From positions 1-28,153 of the forward strand of contig CALGAO010000012.1 in NCBI GenBank assembly GCA_937957685.1: DNA of 28,153 nt, given 5' to 3'. Source of the stretch: an uncultured Paenibacillaceae bacterium. Lineage in GTDB: Bacteria > Bacillota > Bacilli > Paenibacillales > DA-C8. This document shows, piece after piece, positions 14,741 through 22,154 of the stretch. The notes beneath the pieces are model-generated. The model saw only the letters and a list, made by a program, of their open reading frames with translations. It was not told where the DNA came from and made no database searches. The position numbers and the translations under genes are program-made. The first letter of the stretch is position 1, and the number at the start of each line of letters is the position of its first letter.

Positions 14741-15274
14741 ATGAGGAGATGGAATCGAAAGGCCGCAGGGCGCTACATCGCCTGGCTCATCCCGCTTATC
14801 GTGATCATCTGGGGCACGTACCAGATTGCCGATCTGCGCGCCAGCAAGGCGGCGCATCAGGATGCCGCGCGCATGCTCTTCGAGGCGTCCAGCTTTCAGA
14901 TCGAGCTTTTGTCCAGATTCCTGAGCGAGGCGAAGGGGATTCAGTCCAGCTCGCAGCTTCAGGCGCTCACCAATGCCGTCTATTCCGCCTCCTATGTGCA
15001 TGAGCGATTCGCCAGGGCATTCCCTGAGGGACAGGTTGACAGGCTGGAATCGCTGGAGAAGATCATGCAGTATGTGCTGCAGCTGCAGATCGGCGGCGAC
15101 CGGCGGCTGAAGGAGGAGGAGCTGGCCAGGCTGCAGCGGCTGGAGCCGATCTTCGCGGAGCTTGCCGCAGCTTACGCCAGGCTCATGACGGACGGCGGCA
15201 GACTGAACCGGTATGAGAGCGGCCTGATCCGAGAGCTGGATGATCGTCTGCTGGCCGTGCTCGAGCAACCATGA
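14741..15274 (+). CDS. Small membrane-anchored coiled-coil protein, unknown function
   Basis: A 177-residue protein with a basic N-terminus (MRRWNRKAAGRY) and one hydrophobic helix at about residues 12-30 (IAWLIPLIVIIWGTY), so an inner-membrane anchor with the rest probably outside. The remainder is almost wholly helical and charged (ASKAAHQDAARMLFEASSF, then RRLKEEELARLQRL) with no enzyme motif. I chose the ATG at 14741 because GGAAGGGGG precedes it; a GTG and ATG at 14717/14720 are in frame but less well placed. It lies between speD and hemA, where B. subtilis has the membrane gene ysxD; it may be a positional analogue, but I see no proof of homology. A 166-bp gap with a promoter separates it from hemA. 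Confidence 0.7.
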   Translation: MRRWNRKAAGRYIAWLIPLIVIIWGTYQIADLRASKAAHQDAARMLFEASSFQIELLSRFLSEAKGIQSSSQLQALTNAVYSASYVHERFARAFPEGQVDRLESLEKIMQYVLQLQIGGDRRLKEEELARLQRLEPIFAELAAAYARLMTDGGRLNRYESGLIRELDDRLLAVLEQP

Positions 15275-15343
15275 ACATGCTGCGACAAGAAGCGCATTCT
15301 GATGTATAACGATGGTAGAACAGGTTAACGATAGGAATGACGT

Positions 15344-15363
15344 CAAATATTTTTCAATATTTG
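15344..15363. promoter_or_regulatory. Perfect dyad upstream of the hemA promoter
   Basis: CAAATATT (15344-15351) and AATATTTG (15356-15363) form an 8-bp perfect inverted repeat around TTTC. Its centre lies about 50 bp before the expected hemA transcription start. It does not fit the PerR, Fur or classic Fnr consensus. It is a candidate operator for control of the tetrapyrrole operon. Confidence 0.45.
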
Positions 15364-15387
15364 CAGGCTACTTGGTAGGGATTATTA

Positions 15388-15396
15388 TGCTATAAT
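15388..15396 (+). promoter_or_regulatory. Extended -10 promoter of the hemA operon
   Basis: TGC-TATAAT (15388-15396) is a perfect -10 box with the TGn extension. No good -35 hexamer is seen at 16-18 nt, which fits extended -10 promoters or one needing an activator at the upstream dyad. Confidence 0.65.
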
Positions 15397-15440
15397 ATGA
15401 CTCATGAGCTAGATTAAATTAATTCTAAATAAGGAGGCAG

Positions 15441-16901
15441 GTGAGCCCATTGCACACCGTTGTAGTCGGTTTGAATTATCGAACAGCTCCGGTTGAGATT
15501 CGTGAGAAATTTGCGATACCCGACGGACAATTGGCGGAGGCGCTGAAGCGTTTGAAGGCAACGAAGAGCATCCTGGAATGTGTAATCGTGGCTACCTGCA
15601 ATCGGACCGAAATCTACGCCGTTGTGGATCGTCTGCACATCTGCGGGCATGACATACGCTGCTTCATGGAAGAATGGTTTGAGATCCCGCGCAGGGAGTT
15701 TGCCAGGTATCTGTACATTTACGAAGACAGGGATTGTCTGAAGCATCTGATGCGGGTGGCCAGCGGCCTGGATTCGATGGTCATCGGTGAGACGCAGATC
15801 CTCGGTCAGGTGCGGGACGCGTTCTTCGAGGCGCAGCGTCTGGGTACCACGAGCACGATCTTCAACCACCTGTTCCAGCAGACGATCACCTTCGCCAAGC
15901 GGGCGCATACCGAAACCTCGATCAGCGAAAGCGCGGTATCCGTCAGCTATGCGGCGGTCGAGCTCGGCAAGCGGATCTTCGGCAGCTTCGAGGGCAAGAC
16001 GGTCATGATCGTAGGGGCCGGCAAGATGGGGGAGTTGACCGGCAAGCATCTGTTGTCTTACGGAGTCGGGAAGATCATCGTCGCCAACCGGACGCTGCAG
16101 CGTGCGGCGCAGCTCTCGGACAAGTTCGCTGCGGAACCGTGTCTGCTGGAAGACATTCCGTCGCGCATCCTGGAGACGGATGTGCTCATCAGCTCCACCG
16201 GTGCGCAGGGATGGCTGCTTACCAAAGAGCAGCTGGCGGCTGTTCTGCCGAAGCGGTCGGATCGCCCGCTCTTCATGATCGATATCTCCGTGCCGCGCAA
16301 TCTGGATCCGGCGATCGGCGAGTTGCCGAATGTCCATCTGTACGATATCGACGACCTGGAAGGCATCGTCGAGGAGAACCTGGAGCATCGCCGCAGGGAA
16401 GCCGGGAAGATCGAGTCAATGATCGAGCAGGAGATAGCCGCACATGAATACTGGTTCAGGACGATGCATGTGGGTCCGGTGATCCGCGCCTTGCAGGACA
16501 AGGCGAGGTCGATCCACGAAGACACGCTGGCCAGCCTGTACAACAAGCTGCCCGATCTGGACGGACATGCGCGCAAGGTGATCGACAAACTGACGAGAAG
16601 CATCGTCACCCGGCTGCTGCAGGATCCGATCGCGCGCATCAAGGAGATGGCGGCCGGGAGCAACGGAGATGAGATGGTGGAGGCGTTCGTCAGGTTCTTC
16701 GCATTGGATTCTGCGCTTCCGCTTCCATACGGCCCATATGGACAGGCTGAGCGCAGCGACCCGGAACCGAAGAGCCAGGCCGAGGAGCCGGGCAGCAAGC
16801 AGCCGGAGCAGCCGGAACGGCGTGAGAAGCGCCATCAGCCGGAAGCGGTCGAGACGGAACAGGCATCCCACAGGCTGGAGGAACTGGTAGCAGGTTCATA
16901 A
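15441..16901 (+). CDS. hemA: Glutamyl-tRNA reductase
   Basis: It reduces glutamyl-tRNA(Glu) to glutamate-1-semialdehyde, the committed step of C5 tetrapyrrole synthesis. The N-terminal catalytic domain holds nucleophile Cys53 in ATCNRTE, and the SGLDSMVIGETQILGQV stretch lies at about 108-124. An NADPH-binding domain follows (GAGKMGE at 192-197), then a helical dimerisation domain to about 428. An unusual tail of about 55 residues, rich in Pro, Glu, Gln and Arg (about 432-486), extends past the normal end (486 against about 455 in B. subtilis). The start is ambiguous: GTG 15441 lies 3 nt after AGGAGG, while TTG 15450 matches the family N-terminus (LHTVVVGLNYRTAP) but is 12 nt away. The downstream hemX gene of Bacillus is missing. 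Confidence 0.97.
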   Translation: MSPLHTVVVGLNYRTAPVEIREKFAIPDGQLAEALKRLKATKSILECVIVATCNRTEIYAVVDRLHICGHDIRCFMEEWFEIPRREFARYLYIYEDRDCLKHLMRVASGLDSMVIGETQILGQVRDAFFEAQRLGTTSTIFNHLFQQTITFAKRAHTETSISESAVSVSYAAVELGKRIFGSFEGKTVMIVGAGKMGELTGKHLLSYGVGKIIVANRTLQRAAQLSDKFAAEPCLLEDIPSRILETDVLISSTGAQGWLLTKEQLAAVLPKRSDRPLFMIDISVPRNLDPAIGELPNVHLYDIDDLEGIVEENLEHRRREAGKIESMIEQEIAAHEYWFRTMHVGPVIRALQDKARSIHEDTLASLYNKLPDLDGHARKVIDKLTRSIVTRLLQDPIARIKEMAAGSNGDEMVEAFVRFFALDSALPLPYGPYGQAERSDPEPKSQAEEPGSKQPEQPERREKRHQPEAVETEQASHRLEELVAGS

Positions 16902-17098
16902 CACCAGGATCATATGCATACAACGCCCTGAGCTGCCGCAACAGGTTCCGAATGGATGGTTGACATCTGTCGGGCCAGGCAGCGCAGGGTGTTTGCGTAT
17001 GAGCGGTCGGGAACAGAACATAAACGGAAGGCAGCAGGATAGAAGCAGCAGGGAACTGGCGATCAGATCTCATAAGCGAAAGCGGTGATTCTTGCCAT

Positions 17099-17770
17099 AT
17101 GGCCATGTATCCGATCTCCCTTCGCCTCGGCGGCAGACGCTGCAGCGTGGTTGGCGGAGGGCGCGTCGCGGAGCGCAAGGTGATCAGCCTGCTGGCCGCA
17201 GGCGCCCGCGTCCTGGTGATCAGCCCGCAGCTGACGGACCATCTGGCGGAGCTGGCGGAACAGGGGCGCATCGACGTGCTGCTGCGCCCTTATGCGGATG
17301 GCGATCTGGAGCGCGCGGAGCTCGCGTTTGCCGCAACAGACAGCGAGCATGTCAATCTCCAGGTATGCAGGGAAGCGGAGAGGCGGGGCATCTGGGTGAA
17401 CGATGCGATGAGCCCGGAGCGCTCGACGTTTCATATACCGGCCGTGCTCAGTCGCGGCGAGCTGCAGATCGCCGTGTCGACCGGAGGAGCCGGTCCGCTC
17501 TTGTCGCGCCGCATCCGGGATGAGCTGGCGCTCACATACGGCGAGAACTATGCGCGGTACGTGCAGTTCATCGGCATGCTGCGCCAGCATCTGGGGAGCC
17601 TGGATATGACGGCGGAGGAGCGGCGCAGGGTGTATGAGCGGGTCATCGACGACAGTAAGCGGTTCATGGAGCTGCTGGAGCGAATCAGCACGGCTCGGGA
17701 ACTGGATGAGCTGGTGCTCAGGACGTTGGGCGAGAGCTTGCATGACGGCGACTGGGAAGCACGACCATAA
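17099..17770 (+). CDS. Precorrin-2 dehydrogenase / sirohydrochlorin ferrochelatase-type protein (siroheme synthesis)
   Basis: It is related to Met8p and the N-terminal part of CysG: NAD-dependent oxidation of precorrin-2 to sirohydrochlorin, possibly followed by iron insertion to siroheme. The 223 residues start with the family motif YPISLRLGGRRCSVVGGG (Rossmann glycines at 19-21). AFAATDSEHVN follows, and Asp102 in WVNDAMSPERSTFHIPA is the likely catalytic acid. SRGELQIAVSTGGAGP and the SRRIRDEL helix complete the core. The C-terminal ~60 residues are helical, as in dimeric full-length members. The start at 17099 has only a weak ribosome site; Met3 (17105) is an alternative. It is followed 23 bp later by hemC and lies in the slot where B. 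subtilis has hemX. Confidence 0.93.
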   Translation: MAMYPISLRLGGRRCSVVGGGRVAERKVISLLAAGARVLVISPQLTDHLAELAEQGRIDVLLRPYADGDLERAELAFAATDSEHVNLQVCREAERRGIWVNDAMSPERSTFHIPAVLSRGELQIAVSTGGAGPLLSRRIRDELALTYGENYARYVQFIGMLRQHLGSLDMTAEERRRVYERVIDDSKRFMELLERISTARELDELVLRTLGESLHDGDWEARP

Positions 17771-17793
17771 CAGTATGACGGGGGTCCTGATAG

Positions 17794-18735
17794 ATGAGAA
17801 CCATAATCGTCGGCACCAGACAAAGTGCCCTGGCCTTGACGCAGACCGGACAAGTGATCGAGCAGCTGAAGCGCATCTGCGCGGACAACGGGCTGGCATA
17901 TGAATTTGCGGTGCGGAAGATCGTCACCAGGGGTGACCGGATCGTCGATGTCACCTTGTCCAAGGTTGGCGGCAAGGGACTGTTTGTCAAGGAGATTGAA
18001 CAGGCGATGCTGGACGGGGAGATCGATATCGCCGTCCACAGCATGAAGGACATGCCCTCCGAGCTGCCGGAAGGACTGGTGATCGGCGCTGTGCCGCTGC
18101 GCGAGGACCCGCGGGATGTCCTGATCTCCAGAGATCATGTGAAGTTCGAGGACCTGCCGCGCGGCGCGAAGATCGGCACGAGCAGCCTGCGCCGCAGCTC
18201 GCAGCTGCGAGCCGCTCGTCCGGATCTGATGATCGAATGGATACGCGGCAACATCGATACGCGCATCCGCAAGCTGGAGGAGGAAGGGTTCGATGCGATC
18301 GTGCTTGCGGCTGCCGGACTCAAGCGGATGGGATGGGAGGCGCGCATCAGCGATATCCTGCCGCCGGAAGTCTGCATCCCGGCGGTCGGGCAGGGAGCGC
18401 TGGCGATCGAATGCCGGCGGGATGACGCCGACGTGCGCGCGCTGCTCAGCCTCTGCAACGATGAACCGACGGAGCTTGCGGTAACGGCTGAACGGGCCTT
18501 CCTCCGCCGCCTCAATGGCGGTTGCCAGATCCCGATCGGCGGCTTCGCCGAGATCGCGGGCGAGGAGCATGGCCAGCCGGTGGTGCGGATGCGAGGCTTC
18601 GTCGGTACGGACGACGGAAGCCGCATGCTGCGGGCGGAGCGACAGGGAACGGATCCCGTTCAGGTCGGCCTGGAAACGGCGGAGCAACTGATCGCGCAAG
18701 GCGCGGATGAAATCTTGCGGGAAGTTAGGGGTTAG
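17794..18735 (+). CDS. hemC: Hydroxymethylbilane synthase (porphobilinogen deaminase)
   Basis: It joins four porphobilinogen units into the linear tetrapyrrole hydroxymethylbilane. The 313 residues are of standard length. It has GTRQSALAL at the N-terminus, the catalytic Asp86 in HSMKDMPSELP, the substrate-binding arginines in GTSSLRRSSQLRA, and Cys244 in NGGCQIPIGG, which carries the dipyrromethane cofactor. The ATG at 17794 follows GGGGGTCC. hemD begins 5 bp after its stop, so the genes are tightly coupled. All key residues are intact. Confidence 0.98.
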   Translation: MRTIIVGTRQSALALTQTGQVIEQLKRICADNGLAYEFAVRKIVTRGDRIVDVTLSKVGGKGLFVKEIEQAMLDGEIDIAVHSMKDMPSELPEGLVIGAVPLREDPRDVLISRDHVKFEDLPRGAKIGTSSLRRSSQLRAARPDLMIEWIRGNIDTRIRKLEEEGFDAIVLAAAGLKRMGWEARISDILPPEVCIPAVGQGALAIECRRDDADVRALLSLCNDEPTELAVTAERAFLRRLNGGCQIPIGGFAEIAGEEHGQPVVRMRGFVGTDDGSRMLRAERQGTDPVQVGLETAEQLIAQGADEILREVRG

Positions 18736-18740
18736 AGACA

Positions 18741-20267
18741 GTGCCGGGAAAGGTATATCTTACAGGAGCCGGGCCAGGAGATCCGAAGCTGATCACGCTC
18801 CGGGCCATCGAGGCTCTCCAGCGGTCTGACGTGATCATCTACGACCGACTCGTCAGCCCGCAGCTGTTCATGTACGCCAGGCCGACGGCGAAGCTGATCT
18901 ATGCGGGCAAGCAGCCGGAACGGCACACGATGAGGCAGGAGGAGATCAATCGTCTGCTCGTCGAGTATGCGTCGCAAGGTCTGACCGTGATGCGCCTCAA
19001 GGGTGGAGATCCGACGATCTTCGGACGGGTCGGGGAGGAAGCGGAAGCGCTCGCCGAGCGCGGCATCGAATATGAGATCATCCCGGGCGTCAGCTCCGTG
19101 CATGCCGTTCCGGCCTATGCGGGCATCCCCATCACCCATCGCGATCATGCTTCCTCGTTCTGCGTCCTGACCGGACACGAGAAGCCCGAGAAGCTGGCGA
19201 CCTCGCTGAATTGGGAGCATCTCGCCCATGCTGCCGACACGCTCATCTTCCTGATGGGAGTCGGCAGGCTGGAGATCATCTGCGAACAGCTGATGAAGCA
19301 CGGGCGAAGTCCGGCCACCCCCGTGGCGCTGATCCGCTGGGGGACCAGGCCTGAGCAGCAGACGCTGGTGGGCACCCTTGCGGATATCGTGGCCAAGGTC
19401 CGCGAGAGCGGCTTCAGTTCGCCTGCGGTCATTGTCGTTGGCGATGTGGTGGCCCTGCGCGACAAGCTGAGCTGGATCGAGAAGCGGCCGCTGTTCGGCA
19501 AGCGGGTGCTGGTCACGCGAGCGCGCGCGCAGGCGAGCGAGATGATCAGGCGGATCGAGGAGCTGGGCGGGGAGGCGGTCGCTCTGCCGGTGCTGGAGAT
19601 CGAGCCGGTTCAGGACGAAGCAAGGCTCGCCCGGCTGGATCAGGCTCTGGCGCAACTCGCCGGGTATAGCTGGATCGTGTTCACCAGCGTGAATGGGGTC
19701 GAGCATTTCTTCAGGCGGATGCGCGAGCGGCGCATCGATGTCCGCCAGGCCCAAGGCGCGAGATTCGCCGCGGTGGGGCCCGCTACCGCGTCCGCCCTGC
19801 TGGATCGGGGGATCGTTCCCGAGGAGCTGCCCGGCCGCTTCCAGGCCGAGGGGCTCGCCGATTATCTGCTGGCGAGGCTGAAGCCGGGCGATCGGGTGCT
19901 CATCCCAAGATCATCGATCGCCCGCGATGTGCTGCCGGAGGCCCTGCAGGCGGCGGGTTATGAAGTGACGGCCGTGGATGTCTATGACAACAAGCCTGTC
20001 CGATCGGGCGCGCGCTGGGTGGTCGATCTGCTTGAGGCCGAAGATATCCATATCGTGACCTTCGCCAGCTCGTCGTCCGTGCATCATTTGATAGAGGCGT
20101 TAGAAGGTTATGGTGTCCGGCATCCCGAAGAGCTGGTGAATCGCTGCAAGATCGTCTGCATCGGCCCGATCACCGAAGCCGCCGCGCGCGAGAGGGGACT
20201 GGCTGTCACCGCCACCGCCGGGGAATCGACGATCGAGGCGATGATTGAGCTGCTGTGCACGATATGA
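18741..20267 (+). CDS. cobA-hemD: Fused uroporphyrinogen-III C-methyltransferase and uroporphyrinogen-III synthase
   Basis: A 508-residue fusion acting on both sides of the branch point. Residues 1-245 are a SAM-dependent uroporphyrinogen-III methyltransferase (SUMT/CobA): GAGPGDPKL near 9-17, RLKGGDPTIFGR at 85-96, and GVSSVHAVPAYAGIPITHR at 116-134. After a short linker (SWIEKRPLFGKRVLVTRAR), residues 253-508 form uroporphyrinogen-III synthase (HemD), with WIVFTSVNGVEHFF, AAVGPATASAL and TFASSSSVHHL. HemD cyclises hydroxymethylbilane; CobA methylates the product toward siroheme or cobalamin. The start is a GTG at 18741 with TTAGGGGTTAG before it. The gene completes a siroheme branch with the 17099 gene. 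B. subtilis has hemD as a single-domain protein, so the fusion is a lineage feature. Confidence 0.96.
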   Translation: MPGKVYLTGAGPGDPKLITLRAIEALQRSDVIIYDRLVSPQLFMYARPTAKLIYAGKQPERHTMRQEEINRLLVEYASQGLTVMRLKGGDPTIFGRVGEEAEALAERGIEYEIIPGVSSVHAVPAYAGIPITHRDHASSFCVLTGHEKPEKLATSLNWEHLAHAADTLIFLMGVGRLEIICEQLMKHGRSPATPVALIRWGTRPEQQTLVGTLADIVAKVRESGFSSPAVIVVGDVVALRDKLSWIEKRPLFGKRVLVTRARAQASEMIRRIEELGGEAVALPVLEIEPVQDEARLARLDQALAQLAGYSWIVFTSVNGVEHFFRRMRERRIDVRQAQGARFAAVGPATASALLDRGIVPEELPGRFQAEGLADYLLARLKPGDRVLIPRSSIARDVLPEALQAAGYEVTAVDVYDNKPVRSGARWVVDLLEAEDIHIVTFASSSSVHHLIEALEGYGVRHPEELVNRCKIVCIGPITEAAARERGLAVTATAGESTIEAMIELLCTI

Positions 20268-20365
20268 GGCAAGAGCGGATGGGACTTATGATTACCTGCA
20301 AATGCATTTATACACCTGTTACCTATCAACTGATCTGCAATCCAGTATGAAAGGAAGTGAAACAG

Positions 20366-21367
20366 ATGGGATTTCCAACAGTGCGCCTGCGCAGGCTGCG
20401 CGCGAACGGCACCTTGCGCAGCCTCGTCAGGGAGACGCGGCTTGCGACCGATGATCTGATCTATCCGGTATTTGCCGTGGAAGGAACCAATGTGAAGGAG
20501 CCGATCGCATCGATGCCGGGCGTCCATCACCTGTCGCTCGACCTTCTCGAGGAAGAACTGAGGAGTGCCTATGAGGCCGGGATCCGGGCCGTTCTCCTGT
20601 TCGGCGTGCCGGACAGCAAGGACAGCGTCGGTTCCTCCGCCTACGATGAGGAAGGCATCGTGCAGAAGGCGGCGCGCATGATCAAGCAGAAGCTGCCGGA
20701 TATGCTCGTGATCGCGGATACTTGCCTGTGCCAGTACACGGATCATGGCCACTGCGGGATCGTGGTGCCAGATGCGGACGGACGATCGGCGGTCATCGAC
20801 AACGACCGCTCGCTCGAGCTTCTGGCGCGCACCGCGGTATCGCAGGCGAAGGCCGGCGCGGATATCATCGCTCCGTCCAACATGATGGACGGCTTCGTCC
20901 AGGCGATCCGCCGGGCGCTCGATGAAGCCGGATATGAGCATGTGTCGATCATGTCGTACTCGGTCAAGTACGCCTCGGCGTTCTATGGTCCGTTCCGCGA
21001 CGCGGCGCATTCGGCGCCGCAGTTCGGAGACCGCAAGTCCTATCAGATGGACCCGGCCAATGTCAGGGAGGCGCTAAGGGAGGCTGGGGAGGATGTGCGC
21101 GAAGGCGCGGACTTCCTGATGGTGAAGCCTGCCCTCGCCTATCTCGACGTGCTGAAGGAGCTTCGCCAGCATTTTCATCTGCCGATCGTCGCCTATAATG
21201 TCAGCGCCGAGTATTCGATGGTGAAGGCGGCTGCGCAGCAAGGGTGGCTGAACGAACGGGAGATCGTGCTGGAGACGCTGCTCGGCATGAAGCGTGCCGG
21301 CGCGGATCTGATCATCACCTACCACGCTGTGGACGCCGCCAGATGGCTGCAGGAGGGCTGGCGCTAG
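20366..21367 (+). CDS. hemB: Porphobilinogen synthase (5-aminolevulinate dehydratase)
   Basis: It condenses two 5-aminolevulinate molecules to porphobilinogen. The 333-residue protein has the catalytic zinc site DTCLCQYTDHGHCG with Cys120, Cys122 and Cys130, so it is the zinc-dependent rather than the magnesium type. The two Schiff-base lysines are Lys201 in SYSVKYASAFYGPFR and Lys254 in FLMVKPALAYLD. I chose the ATG at 20366 because AGGAAGTG is 6-8 nt upstream; an in-frame GTG at 20357 overlaps that site. A gap of about 98 bp after hemD holds a weak TATACA box, so an internal promoter is possible. The gene ends 7 bp from the stop of the convergent Crp/Fnr gene with no terminator between. Confidence 0.98.
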   Translation: MGFPTVRLRRLRANGTLRSLVRETRLATDDLIYPVFAVEGTNVKEPIASMPGVHHLSLDLLEEELRSAYEAGIRAVLLFGVPDSKDSVGSSAYDEEGIVQKAARMIKQKLPDMLVIADTCLCQYTDHGHCGIVVPDADGRSAVIDNDRSLELLARTAVSQAKAGADIIAPSNMMDGFVQAIRRALDEAGYEHVSIMSYSVKYASAFYGPFRDAAHSAPQFGDRKSYQMDPANVREALREAGEDVREGADFLMVKPALAYLDVLKELRQHFHLPIVAYNVSAEYSMVKAAAQQGWLNEREIVLETLLGMKRAGADLIITYHAVDAARWLQEGWR

Positions 21368-21374
21368 AGCGAAC

Positions 21375-22031
21375 TTACAGGATCCGGGACAGATCCAGGA
21401 CGAAATGGTCGCTTGAGATTTGCAGCACCTTGCGATCCTGGAACTCGCGGAGCACCTGCAGCAGCGTGTCTTTCTTCACACCGGCCAGCTGGGCGAGCTC
21501 GTCATAGTTCAGGCCCACCCTGAAGTAGATCTGCTGGCCATCGCGCTGTCCGTCACGCGCCGCGATCTTCACGAGGCTCTTGGTGATCCTGCTGCGCTCA
21601 TCGAGGAACACGAGGTCATGGACCTGACGGTTCGTTTCGCGCAGTCTGGCGCTCAGCTCCTTCATGATGCCGACCGTGATCTCGAAGTTGGCCTTCAGCA
21701 GGCTGAGGAAATGGTCCCTGCGCAGGGCGTACAGCACGGCATCCTCCATGACCTGCGCGGAGGCCGAGCGCGGCTCCTGGTCGATCAGCGCAAGCTCTCC
21801 GAAGCTGTCTCCAGCCTTCATGATGGACAGGATCTTCTCCTGGCCTTCGGCATTGGAGGTATAGATCTTGACGGAGCCGCTGATGACCATATAGAACACG
21901 GAACCGGGATCGCCTTCGCGAAACAGCACGTGACCGGCGAAGTAGCTCTCCCTGGTGCACATATTGTTAATGATGGCTAACTGGTAGTCGTTTAGATGTC
22001 TGAACAAGGCAACCTGTCGCAAGAATCGCAT
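21375..22031 (-). CDS. Crp/Fnr-family transcription regulator
   Basis: A 218-residue regulator. Residues 1-115 form a cyclic-nucleotide-binding-type beta barrel, with MVISGSVKIYTSNAEGQEK and the cassette SFGELALIDQEPRSASAQ (76-93), which keeps the Glu and Arg-Ser pattern of cAMP-binding members. A long dimer helix follows at about 115-140. The C-terminal winged helix has its recognition motif at about 174-200 (LNYDELAQLAGVKKDTLLQV). Only one cysteine (Cys25) is present, so an Fnr-type iron-sulfur cluster is unlikely; the ligand is unknown. The start has AAGGGGAT just upstream. It is convergent with hemB and divergent from hemL, strongly suggesting control of heme genes, but that role is inferred from position alone. 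Confidence 0.93.
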   Translation of the reverse strand: MRFLRQVALFRHLNDYQLAIINNMCTRESYFAGHVLFREGDPGSVFYMVISGSVKIYTSNAEGQEKILSIMKAGDSFGELALIDQEPRSASAQVMEDAVLYALRRDHFLSLLKANFEITVGIMKELSARLRETNRQVHDLVFLDERSRITKSLVKIAARDGQRDGQQIYFRVGLNYDELAQLAGVKKDTLLQVLREFQDRKVLQISSDHFVLDLSRIL

Positions 22032-22078
22032 CGAACTATCCCCTTATCCCGGTAGAAAATGATGGTTTGTCTCTAATG

Positions 22079-22098
22079 TAACATAAAATGGGATGTTA
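22079..22098. promoter_or_regulatory. Dyad in the Crp/Fnr-hemL intergenic region
   Basis: TAACAT (22079-22084) and ATGTTA (22093-22098) form a perfect inverted repeat with an 8-bp spacer. The overall 20-bp size suits a Crp/Fnr-type dimer. It lies 48 bp from the regulator start and 57 bp from hemL, so it may act on both. Confidence 0.45.
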
Positions 22099-22118
22099 TG
22101 CTGAGAAAATTTGACCAT

Positions 22119-22136
22119 ATATGTCCATAATATGTC
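22119..22136. promoter_or_regulatory. Helical-turn direct repeat upstream of hemL
   Basis: ATATGTC occurs at 22119-22125 and again at 22130-22136, exactly 11 bp apart, so both face the same side of the helix. It lies 19-36 bp before the hemL start and just after a TTGACC hexamer (22111-22116). It is possibly an operator or part of the hemL promoter. Confidence 0.35.
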
Positions 22137-22154
22137 GAATAAGGTGGGATACAT

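Noticed and set aside
15344..15363. PerR or Fur box upstream of hemA
   Set aside because: The dyad CAAATATT-N4-AATATTTG does not follow the PerR (TTATAATnATTATAA) or Fur pattern; kept only as an unassigned dyad.
16960..16988. TTGACA in the hemA-siroheme gap as an internal promoter
   Set aside because: The sequence at the -10 distance is CGCAGG, not promoter-like.
17099..17770. Calling the siroheme gene cysG
   Set aside because: CysG is a trifunctional protein; here the methyltransferase part lies in the separate CobA-HemD fusion, so the name would mislead.
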